Positions 1 to 9,500 of a stretch of 64,000 bases of DNA are shown here, piece by piece. Source of the DNA: Succinimonas sp045124755. GTDB lineage: Bacteria; Pseudomonadota; Gammaproteobacteria; Enterobacterales; Succinivibrionaceae. The position numbers and the translations under genes are program-made. Under the pieces are notes generated by a model. That model saw only the letters and a list, made by a program, of their open reading frames with translations, made no database searches and was not told the DNA's origin. The stretch is from assembly GCF_045124755.1 (NCBI RefSeq), contig NZ_JBGVMK010000140.1; one strand, given 5' to 3'. The first letter of the stretch is position 1; every line of letters starts with the position of its first letter.

Positions 1-1130
1 ATAATCCCCAGAGTAATGGAGCCGGCATACACCGGCGGATACTCCGGCCGGTTCCGGTCGCACCAGGAGGCGTTAACAAAGCGGACAAAGCACAGGAGCA
101 AAATCAAAGCCGCCACGGCGGATCGGGACAGGGCAAAATCCTTTATCAAAGGAGCTCCCAGGCTGAGATCCCAGCCGAAGGCCGCGGCCTCGGACAGAAC
201 CAGCCGGGCATTAAGCTCTCTCATAATAAAGAAATCCGCCAGCGTGATCCCGAAAAACAGCAAAAACAGCAGAAAGCCCAGCGCCCGCGCCTGCCAGAAC
301 CGCTTCCAGGAGGACAGCATGAGGCATCCGGTCAGGATCAGAAAACAGGGGCCGTGCTGATAAAGGGTGTTGAGAGCCCCCAGCGTAAACTCCGTGCGAT
401 AGACCCGGGCAATATCCGGAAGAAAGGCGATAATGAGGTTTAAGGCATAGCTGATAAGCACCAGGAGCGCTGACCAGCACCAGAGCATGATCCGCATTCT
501 GAAGCGCCTGAGGAGAGCTCCCAGCAAGGCCAGCGCGGCTAAAAGTCCCGCAAAAAACTTCGCAAGTCCGGAGATCCCGGTAATCACCAGGAGGGGATCG
601 TCATGGGCCTTGACGCTCATGATTTCGGAGGAGAAGCGCTGGGGCTGAATGTATACGAGATCAGGCGCGGAACGCTTCACGAGGCAGTCGGGGGAGCAGT
701 CCAGCTCCAGCGAAGGATTATCCGAAAGCCGGAAGCCCCGGAAGCCCGCAAGCCGGAGATCCCGGATCTGAAAACTGGTGGTCTCCGCAAAGCTTAAACG
801 GACGTTGGTAATTACCGTGGCCGGAAAGCTGAGCTCGATTTGCTGGAAATCCGGCTTTCCGGAAGCTCCGGCCGGGAAGGACATTTTCAGGGTACGGGTG
901 TTTTCCTGAAAGTAGTTCCGGCTCAGGGGCGTGGCATAGCCCACGGTAATTTCATAATCTCCGGGCACCGCCGGAGCCACCCAGCAGGAAAACCGCGCCT
1001 CGGTCAGAAAATCCGGCATGGTCAGGGCGACGGCGGCGGTTATCAGAAAGGCCAGGAGCATGCCGTCCAAAGCAGCGCCCCGGAACAGAGACACCAGGAA
1101 TTTCGCCAGCCTGGCAATACGCGACTTCAT
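1..1130 (-). CDS. Membrane protein, N-terminal part, paralog of the adjacent LtaS-like protein (partial, cut by window edge)
   Basis: An uninterrupted minus-strand frame starts at the ATG at 1128-1130, preceded by GGAGGAG about 7 bases upstream, and stays open to the left edge (376 codons seen). It begins MKSRIARLAKFL, followed by a membrane helix (residues about 22-39), a beta-rich extracytoplasmic segment (about 43-170, with the phrase PGDYEITVGYATPL) and then several membrane helices. This is the same order as in the complete gene just upstream (1190-3832), 59 bases away, so the two are probably tandem paralogs in one operon. The predicted C-terminal sulfatase-like domain would lie outside the window, so catalytic residues cannot be judged. 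Family assignment rests on architecture and the neighbour, not on a catalytic motif. Confidence 0.7.
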   Translation of the reverse strand, partial: MKSRIARLAKFLVSLFRGAALDGMLLAFLITAAVALTMPDFLTEARFSCWVAPAVPGDYEITVGYATPLSRNYFQENTRTLKMSFPAGASGKPDFQQIELSFPATVITNVRLSFAETTSFQIRDLRLAGFRGFRLSDNPSLELDCSPDCLVKRSAPDLVYIQPQRFSSEIMSVKAHDDPLLVITGISGLAKFFAGLLAALALLGALLRRFRMRIMLWCWSALLVLISYALNLIIAFLPDIARVYRTEFTLGALNTLYQHGPCFLILTGCLMLSSWKRFWQARALGFLLFLLFFGITLADFFIMRELNARLVLSEAAAFGWDLSLGAPLIKDFALSRSAVAALILLLCFVRFVNASWCDRNRPEYPPVYAGSITLGI

Positions 1131-1189
1131 AGCAAGCTCCTCCGGACTTGCTTCCGCCGGCCGCGGGGACGGCCGGACGGAAACAGCAA

Positions 1190-3832
1190 TTACCTCTTCC
1201 CGGATCTCCTGCCGGATTTCTTCTGGGGTTTCGCGCCGGGATTATTTCTGTCACCATCAGCGGACTCGAACCATTCGCTGGACTTCTTGAAGCGCTGCTC
1301 CTCCGGCACCTCCTCCACCTTGCTGATGAGGGTATCCGTATCCCGGAGCAGCGACAGAATGTTGCCGAACACTTCGTCCTTGTTCCGGATATTGCCGGTG
1401 ATCTCGGAATGATTTCCGGCAATCACGAAGGTGCCGGTATTATCCCCGTCCTTCAGCAGGATTTCGTTGCGGGGCGACAGCTCCTGATAGACGATGGTCT
1501 CGTTAACCTTTTCGATAAAGGGGTTAACATGGAGCGAACTGCCGGAGTAGGTATCCAGAGTCAGGTACTGGATAATTTCCCCCAGAGAGGCGGAGGAAAT
1601 GTCATTGGTGGACACGAAGGTCTTGACGTTTTTATCGATGATGATGAGAGGCACCCGGGCCACGGAGAGCCGGCCGTAGGTATCATATTCCTTCTTGCTT
1701 ACCGGAATGGAGGCGCGGTGATTGCCGGTGATAATCAGAATGCCGTTCCGGAAGTAGTTGATTCTGGTGAGATCCTGCACAAAATGAGCCACGGCCTCAT
1801 CGGTAAACTGCATCACCTTGTCGAAATTGAATTCCTTCTGGCTGGGATCAATGCGGTTTTCCACCGGAACGGCAAAGGGGGCGATGCCGGAGCCGGTGAT
1901 AATCTGCACGAAGAAGTTCTTGCCGCCGGTGCGCATCCAGTATTCCACCTTCCGGGCCATCTCCTCCAGGAACACCTTGTCATCCAGAGAGTCGGAACGG
2001 TAGCGGGGAGCGGTTTCCGGGAACCGGGAATCCATGTAATCCACGAGATAATCAAAGCCGGCGTTGTCGTACTGCACCTTCAGCACCGAGCTGGGCTTAA
2101 AGGCATAGGCCATGATGGTGGCATAGCCGGCGTTCTTCATGATGTAGGGAAGAGCCCGGCCGTAAAGTCCCTTGGTTTCCAGTCCCACGCCGTTATGCAG
2201 GAAGGGATAGCCGGTCAGGAAGGAGTAATTGGCGGTCTCGTCGTCATAGCCCAGAGCATAGTAATTCTTGAACCAGATATTGTGGTTGGCGATAACGTCG
2301 ATGTTCGGGGTGAGGTTCTCGCCGCCGTAAAGCCGGCTGCCGAAGCTGGAAAGGGAATTAACCACCAGCACGATGACGTTCTTGTGGGAATTCATCCCCT
2401 GCTTGACGGTGTTGATCTCGCTGGAGGATGCGGTAATCCGGGAAAAGTCCAGATTCTCAATGCCGCGGTTAACCTCCACCAGATTGTAGAACTTGTCGTC
2501 ATAAACGCTGCTGGTGCCGATATTGGCGAAATAAGCCCATACGGCCAGACATTCGATGAAGAGATAAGACCAGAGCCGGGCCGGAGTGACGCTCATGTCC
2601 TTGCGGCGGGAATAAGCCAGAGACACGGTGATGACGATCATGGCCATGGTAACCAGGGTCAGGAGTCCCTGCACCGTCTGGAAGAACAGCACGGACTGCA
2701 CCACGAAGTCCTGATAGGTGAACTTGCTGAAATCCAGGGAGGTGAAAATCAGACGATCCGTTTCCTTGCCGGTGTTAATGGCATAATCCAGGAACATCAG
2801 GGCGAGCCCCAGGCCGGTGATAATCAGAATCAGATTTCTGACGCTTTTTCTCCGGAGCAGACAGGCTATGGAGATAAGCAGCACGGCAGCCACGTCAAAG
2901 GGAAGATCCTGCTTGACGATGTGGATATAGCCCATGAACTCGTTATGGTAGATGGTGCCCACCTCGCTCTTGAACACGGCATAGCGCACCAGCATCAGGA
3001 GGATCAGCACCAGTGAGGTCAGCATGAAATGGGCATGTCTGACAAAGAAGCCCCGGGAGATGTAGAAAAACGAACCCAGGCCGACAGTCAGGGTGCCCAG
3101 CAAAAGGAGCCGGTTATGAAGAGCGTAGGCATCCACCACCTCGCCGAAGATATAAACCAGCACAAAAATCCAGCCGGCGGCAGTCAGCAGGGCTCTCACG
3201 TTCTGCGCCACGGTATAGCGCCAGGGCACCTTCTTGCCGATTCTCATAATGAGACCGTAAACCAGCTGGAAGGTGATAAAGAGGGCAAAGAAGAACAGGA
3301 TCTGCCAGTAATTGTAGGGTTCGACTATGGAATGCACCTCGAAGATCTGGCTGATGATCTGGGGCCGGTCGGAAAACGCCGGCTCCGCGGTGCTTCTCTG
3401 ATAGAAGACAAAGCAGGCGCTCTCGCCCTGCTGGTCGCTGCTGGACATGGAAATGTTGCTCAGCACTGACTGCATGAAATTGTAGGTGAATTCCTGCTTG
3501 TAGCCGTGGATGGTCAGATTGCGGATGCAGATATTCCCCGTGGCGGAATCATCAAAAAGCAGGGACAGCTGGGACACGGATCTGAGATTCGGCAGATCGA
3601 ATTCATAGCTGTGGTATTCATCCCCCTGTTCGGCCGTGAAGGATACCGAATAATCCCTGATAAAGCGGTCATCGCTTTCATTTTTGTAGAAAATGCGAAC
3701 ATCGGCGGCAGTGCTGGACTGGAGCTCGAATGAAAGATGCACGGGAACGGTAAAACCGTAGCCCGTCAGATTAACTACAACTGTTATGGCCAGAGCCAGT
3801 ACAACAAACAACAGAATCTCAAAAAAACGCAT
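1190..3832 (-). CDS. LTA-synthase/sulfatase-family membrane protein with degenerate active site
   Basis: 880 residues: one N-terminal helix (about 5-22), a beta-rich extracytoplasmic domain (about 30-165), roughly eight membrane helices (about 175-440), then a periplasmic sulfatase-fold domain (about 484-800) and a basic tail rich in K, R and S. Family landmarks are recognisable: VIVLVVNSLSSF (485-497), TPNID (508-512), DDETANYSFLTGYP (530-543), ITGSGIAPF (645-653) and ITGNHRAS (701-708). Known LtaS/OpgB-type phosphoglycerol transferases bind a metal through Glu, the nucleophilic Thr, Asp and His. Here Thr533 and His705 remain, but Glu and Asp positions are Asn492 and Asn704, and the substrate His is Ile650. 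Enzymatic activity is therefore doubtful; a binding or regulatory role, as for the related non-enzymatic PbgA/YejM, is an inference. Start at 3832 follows a GGGTGAG-like site. Confidence 0.8.
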   Translation of the reverse strand: MRFFEILLFVVLALAITVVVNLTGYGFTVPVHLSFELQSSTAADVRIFYKNESDDRFIRDYSVSFTAEQGDEYHSYEFDLPNLRSVSQLSLLFDDSATGNICIRNLTIHGYKQEFTYNFMQSVLSNISMSSSDQQGESACFVFYQRSTAEPAFSDRPQIISQIFEVHSIVEPYNYWQILFFFALFITFQLVYGLIMRIGKKVPWRYTVAQNVRALLTAAGWIFVLVYIFGEVVDAYALHNRLLLLGTLTVGLGSFFYISRGFFVRHAHFMLTSLVLILLMLVRYAVFKSEVGTIYHNEFMGYIHIVKQDLPFDVAAVLLISIACLLRRKSVRNLILIITGLGLALMFLDYAINTGKETDRLIFTSLDFSKFTYQDFVVQSVLFFQTVQGLLTLVTMAMIVITVSLAYSRRKDMSVTPARLWSYLFIECLAVWAYFANIGTSSVYDDKFYNLVEVNRGIENLDFSRITASSSEINTVKQGMNSHKNVIVLVVNSLSSFGSRLYGGENLTPNIDVIANHNIWFKNYYALGYDDETANYSFLTGYPFLHNGVGLETKGLYGRALPYIMKNAGYATIMAYAFKPSSVLKVQYDNAGFDYLVDYMDSRFPETAPRYRSDSLDDKVFLEEMARKVEYWMRTGGKNFFVQIITGSGIAPFAVPVENRIDPSQKEFNFDKVMQFTDEAVAHFVQDLTRINYFRNGILIITGNHRASIPVSKKEYDTYGRLSVARVPLIIIDKNVKTFVSTNDISSASLGEIIQYLTLDTYSGSSLHVNPFIEKVNETIVYQELSPRNEILLKDGDNTGTFVIAGNHSEITGNIRNKDEVFGNILSLLRDTDTLISKVEEVPEEQRFKKSSEWFESADGDRNNPGAKPQKKSGRRSGKR

Positions 3833-6492
3833 TTACAAAAATCTCACCCGGAGATCCTCAGATCAAAACGGAAACGGGAAATGCCCGCGAGCATTCCCTG
3901 ATGCAGATAGTTTCATTATATATAGCAAAGCGATTGAAGCAGTCTAAGGAGAGTTCATAAACTTGAACTAAAACAATAAAATTGCCTGATTTGGCTCCGG
4001 CTTTCCCGCAGGGACTCCGGAACCTCTTAAAAAAAGAGAGCCCCGCTGAGATTGTTCTCAGAAGCGCCGCCGGGGAAAAATTATAACAAAAACACAACAT
4101 TTGAAAACATTACGTTAAAGAAAATACTGAAAAGGAACCGTATTCCCCGGCAGAAATGAAGTCCGGAGATCCGCCGGCGGGAAGGAGATACCAGAGCCCC
4201 CGGAACAACAGCGCCTGAAAGAAGGCCGGATCCGTCATGGCCCCGTCTCCCCGGGAAAACCGCCTGCCCCGGCCGCCATAACACTTATGGGAGTGTTCTG
4301 AAGAACAGGAACACTTAAGAGGGTGTTCTAAGGAAAAAGGAAGCCCCCGCAAGCTTCGGAAAATCCCCGGCCAATCCGCGCTGATGTCTTGCCCGCACCG
4401 AAACTGCTTAAAAGATATCAGCAAAATTCCGCGCTGACAAATAAATCAATAATAAAGCAAAAAAATAATAAAATAAAACAGCAAAACGATAAATAAAAAG
4501 CAGGTTTAACTCCGGATAAGAGATAATGGTTCAGATCTCCGCATCTTTTTACATTAAAGAATATTTAAGAAAAATACATCTCTGATTAGCACAATAATTC
4601 CGGCAAACATACCGGCAAAGCAGGAAACAAATAATCAGAAGCAAAACCAGATAAAGATCTCTCAGCGCTGCAATTCCCGGACAAAACTCAATATGTTAAA
4701 AGGCTCATTAAACAGCAAACAAGAGCCGTAAAAATAATAAGAAACAGCAAATAAAACACGAAACAGCAATGCGGCAAATCATGAAAATACCAGAAAAATA
4801 AATAAAAATAATGAATTAATGGATTAATGAATCAATAAACAAATAAAAATAAAGAGAAAGAGAAAGAACAAATAAATAAAGTCATCTGACTGCTTTCTTC
4901 CCGGCTGGAATTATGACCACCGAAAATGATGCGCCTATCTTTTGAAGATAAAAAAGAGAGAAAGAGAATAACAGAAGTAAATCAAGCGTTCAGCAAACGA
5001 TTAACATCATCCTGATAAAGCAAAAATATCATAAAGACTGCTTAAAGCGTCATGATTCTTAAAGGCTGCCATAAACTAAAAAAACATATTCCGCGCTGCC
5101 TTAAAAATCATAATCCTGAAAGCCAGCCCCGAACCGGATCCTTCCAGTCTTACTTATCCCGGCTTATAAGCCCCTTTTCTATAAAACAATCCCACGGAAA
5201 AAACTAATAAGCGTTTTCCGCTGCCAGAGCTTAGCTGTTATCGGGGAGACAAAAATCCCGGCCAAAATCAGCATTTAAAAAATTTATCTTCTCGCTGTAA
5301 TTCCTCTCTTATTTATCATTAATCAGCATTAATCACTCACAACCACATAATATTAATATTCATGATCACAAAAATCACCAAGCATCCGATACAGCAAGAG
5401 CTTTCTCAATATATTAATAATATCTTTACGGAACTTAAGGGGTTTTCATGATTAATATTTTGCATGATTACCTGATTAAAACAGATTAATATTATTAATT
5501 GCCGGCTTTGCCGCAGGAAGACGGGGATAGCTCCCGGCAAGGAGCGGATCCCCGCTTTGCCAACCATGAATTAACATTATGATATTGCCATATTTCAGAA
5601 TACGGCATTGCGATGACAATGGCCTCCCCTCTCTTGCCATTACTTTTCTCATTCCTGAGAAGGGATGCTGAATTACTGCTGTCTTAATATCATATTTTAT
5701 CATATAATCTTAAACCCGGGAGCAGCATTCAATTATTCTCCCGGATATTTCGTTATTTTCCTCGATATTATCCGTTTCCTTTCATTAGTGTTACGTCCCC
5801 TGTTTTTCCGCCGCCTTGCTATCCCGCGGATTATTTTATCCTTTCCCCCTTCCCTCCCCTTTCGCATTCCCGGAAATAAAGCCCCTGCATCTTTTTTTAC
5901 TGCGCATAAGGGCCCTGCCCGGTTTAATACCAGCCCGCCCGGAAAATTTCCAATTTCTGATCCTGACGTTACTAAAATTTAATGCCATGGCTTCCCCCGG
6001 ACTCAGGCCTTCCGGTTACGCTGTCGCAGATCCTTGATTATTACCCTGCCCTTATAAGCCGCTGCAGAAAACTGAAAATTCCTGAGCTTTCCCGGTCTGT
6101 GTCTTTGCCCCGGATATTTTAATCACTGCGCCTGCAATCAAAAAAGCCCGCAAATAATAATCACGAGCCCAAAGGTATATCAGAAACTTAATGTCATCTG
6201 ATCTCATTTATCACGGAAAATCCCGGGAGGAGCCACAGATTTTTTCCGCTGTCATTATTATTCCCGGGGACGCTAAATGCAGCCTGATAAAATTCATTTT
6301 GTTCATGATGACCGCCGCGCAGAATGAAATTTTATGGGGAAGACGTTTTAGAAGACCGGCGCGAAATAATCATGAGGAAGCTCCGGAGGATAGTCAGGAG
6401 AAATAACAGGTGACTTTAATTTCAGCCTTGCGGGGTTATTGCTGCGGCGGAAGGCTCTCCCGCCTGTGCCGGCTGCGCAAATCCCCTGCCGC
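3833..6492. other. Long AT-rich region without a convincing gene
   Basis: About 2.66 kb between two minus-strand genes. From about 4430 to 5480 it is strongly AT-rich with many short AAATAA-type runs, unlike the GC-rich flanks. Only short frames (up to about 105 codons) without good ribosome sites or recognisable family features occur, so none is called. No tRNA or rRNA was recognised. The only ordered element seen is the inverted-repeat pair at 4280-4329. Such AT-rich DNA would be a natural H-NS target, and an hns gene lies at 25.6 kb; that link is inference. Confidence 0.6.
4280..4329. promoter_or_regulatory. Pair of operator-like inverted repeats (AACAC-N8-GTGTT)
   Basis: Two 20-bp sites, 4280-4299 and 4310-4329, each read AACACTTA, five variable bases, GTGTTCT. 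Each contains a perfect AACAC/GTGTT inverted repeat with an 8-base gap, and the sites repeat at exactly 30 bp, about three helical turns. Between them lies GTTCT-GA-AGAAC. This looks like a paired binding site for a dimeric regulator. The regulator and the regulated promoter are unknown; the nearest start codon is 3832 on the minus strand, about 450 bp away. Confidence 0.45.
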
Positions 6493-6526
6493 AAAAAAAA
6501 GCCCCGGAAGCCTGACCTCCGGAGCC
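6493..6526 (-). terminator. Rho-independent terminator after the 1416-residue protein gene
   Basis: On the minus strand a 10-bp stem (GCTCCGGAGG pairing with CTTCCGGGGC, two or three G-U pairs) is followed by eight T residues (6493-6500). It lies 20 bases past the stop codon at 6547. Confidence 0.75.
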
Positions 6527-6546
6527 CTTCAGAAACCGCCGCCTGA

Positions 6547-9500
6547 CTAAAGACCCATGTAGCACTCCCGATCCTTTTTGATCCCCTTCCGGCGGAGCGC
6601 CGCTTCCGCCTTATGATCCCGGACATAGCGATAGTAGCCGCAGCTATCAAGAGATTTTCCATCCGTAGGCATGGGATAGTGCCAGCAGCCGTAGCCATGG
6701 GCCCAGCAGCCCCCGACGCCGCCGCATTCCGATTTCTTGCTCCCTGGCTTGGCATGGTAAATCAGCCCCACTCCCATGGCCGCTCCGGAGTTCTCCCGAC
6801 CGGCGGAGGAATTGCAGAGACAGGACATCAGGTCATTATGCCCCAGAGCCCGGGACACGATCTCGATCTCCCGTTCCCGCATTTTTTTCGCGCGTTTGAA
6901 GTCGGCATGAAGCTTGCCGTCGGCATCAAAATTATCCCAGCCGCACTCGCAGCCGATATAAGCCACCTCGGTCTTGTAACGCAAGGGCCCGTCGCTGCCA
7001 TCCACATAGAGGCACATGAGCTCCTTGGCCTTCTGCTTCATGGTTTTCCGGGAGCATCTGTTATTATCAGTGCCGGAACCCCATTGGATAAGCTCATCCT
7101 CCAGCCGGACGCGGGTTTCCGCATATTCCTTGAAGGCGGCAACCTCAGCCTCGCAGCCGTCCCAGTTGGAAAAGAACCGCCAAATCCCTTCCTTGGTCAC
7201 ATCCACGGCACCCCGCCGGGATCCGTCGCTGTTGTAGTAGCGCTTCTGGTAGACATTGCCGGAATGCCAGGTGCGGAAGTTGCTTTCGCAGCGGGGATAC
7301 TCCGGAGTGTTCAGATTCTGAAAGTCCCGGGCCCAGTCCCGGAGCTCGGACTTGAAGTCGGAGTTCCGCTCTTCCGTCTTCTCCCACGCCCGGAACTGCA
7401 GCCTGAGATATTTGAAGGCCTCCTCATCGGAAATGTCCTCTGGCTTCAGCTCCACAGCCGGATTGTCCATGTCCCCGCCCTTTCTGACATAACTGACAAA
7501 GGCATTGGCCGTCCTGCGATTAGGGCCGTTCAGGGCCATCTGCGTCATTTCATTGCGCAGGGTCTTGCTCATGGTTTTCTTGGCCTGAGCCAAGGCTCGC
7601 CGGGTATGTTCGCCGTCATTCTTCCACGTGTCATCGCGGTCGCCGTCTCCTAAGACCTTCCAGTACCCGTATACCCGCTGTATCGACGTGTCATTGATAA
7701 AATCCCGGGAAGCCAGAGACGCCTGATAGCCCAGCTTGACCGTGGCCACGGCCATGGCAAAATTCGGATCCAGAGACAGGAGGGTCAGGGCGGCATTGCC
7801 GTAGATATCCATCTCCGTGGATCCCTCCCAGGCCCGGCCGAATTCCGTGCCCAGATCCTCCGCCGTGCTGAAGGTCTTGTCCAGCGCCTTGTATTCCGTC
7901 ATGGTTCTCTTATAGGTATCCCGCAGGGTCTTGACCTCATCAAGAAACGCCAGGGTCTTGCCCTCGTTTTTCTTAGCCCTTTCGTAGAGCTTTAGGAAAT
8001 CGGCATCGGGAAGCTCAATATGCTTTCTGACCTCCATCATGTCACTGGCAAAGAGCCGGGCCATGGAGCCCTCCGGACAGCTGCGCAGACTTTGTTCAAT
8101 CTTGGCATACTGCTCCTTGGGCAGCGTGGTCAGGCGGGCCTTGAGAGATTCCGGATCCTTCAGGATCATGTTTTCGAGACAGCTGCCGTCGTTGCAGAGC
8201 TTAAGCGCCGTATTGAGCACCAGCTTCATGGCGTTTTTGGCCAGGCCCTCCATATCCTTCTCGTTAATGGCATCCACGATGGCCAGGGTGTTCCCGGTGG
8301 TCTCCGCAGCCAGGGTAATGGCATCTCTGACCTTGCCGAGATCCGTGGCAAACTGATAATTCTGAAAAATGGCCGTGCCGAACTCCATAATGGCGGCATT
8401 CAGGTTGCCATCCCGCCCCAGAGTGATATCCAGGCGTGACATTTTGTTTATTTGCTCATCAAGAGCCTTGCTGCAATCCGCCAGAGTCGTTTTGGTCTTC
8501 ATGAAACGGTAATCCCCCGTGGCGTCAAATATCCCGTCATAGATTCCGCCGTAGGATCCGGGAACGAAGCTTATGGAATAGCCGGTATCCGGCTCGGGAT
8601 AGGAGCCGGCCCCGAAAAGAGCATCGTAAAGCCGCCGGAGATCCTCCGCTCCGGAGGAGGCGGCCATAAGTCCCGGCGCGGCGCAGGCCTTCATGCCGTT
8701 TCCGTAATCAGCCTCCCAGACGCCGGCGGTATTTCCCCCGGTCTTCCGGCTCCCGGGCAGATAGAACTCCCGGTTAATGCGATCCTTCATTTTGTTAAGG
8801 GAATCCTCCTCGGTAAGCCCCGGCTCCGGCTTATCAAGCTCCCTGAGCAGGCTGGCCTCATTGGCGGCTATTTCCTCCGGGGTAAGCACCCGCACCGGGC
8901 TTTTGGCCAGCACCCGGCCGTAAGGATCGGCGCTGCTGTAAAGCCGGGCCTCATAATTGCCGGGAGTCATGTCTGCGGTCTTGTAATATACCGAAAACTT
9001 AATCCGGTGCCCCACGTTTTGTCTTTTGTCGCCGTACTTCTTAAGAAGACTGGTGACCTCCTCGGGAGTGCCCCGGGGCACCAGAATCACAAAGGAGGAT
9101 TCCTCGGCCTCCACCACGCTGGTGCCGGTAATCACCAGTCCCGTATCCGGTTCAATGCTGTCATGCTCCGGCGTGATAACGGCCTTTTCCGCGGAATGCA
9201 GGGAGGGCTCCACCCGGAAGGCGATTTCAGAGGTAACCTTTTTGCCCCCGGCCTCGCTCTCGGCCGAGGCAATATATTCTCCGGGACTGAAGATCGGGTT
9301 TACCGCATAGCTCTGCGTCCCCGGATTAAAGGTCACCCGCTGCCCCCAGTGCTGATCCTTGCGGCCCTTCTTTTTGATTCGGAGCTCTCCCCGGGGCGCA
9401 TCAGTCCGGCCCGGCCAGTCCGCCAGGAAATTAAACCCGGAACCGGCGTAAATCTTTTCCGGAACCAGAATCCGGGGCCGATCCTGAGCCGGAGCCGCTC

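Noticed and set aside
1148..3016. 622-codon plus-strand open frame
   Set aside because: It is antisense to the LtaS-like gene; the GC-rich third positions keep the opposite strand open. No ribosome site or family features.
5665..5982. 105-codon plus frame in the AT-rich region
   Set aside because: Hydrophobic and Pro/Phe-rich but without ribosome site or conserved pattern; likely chance.
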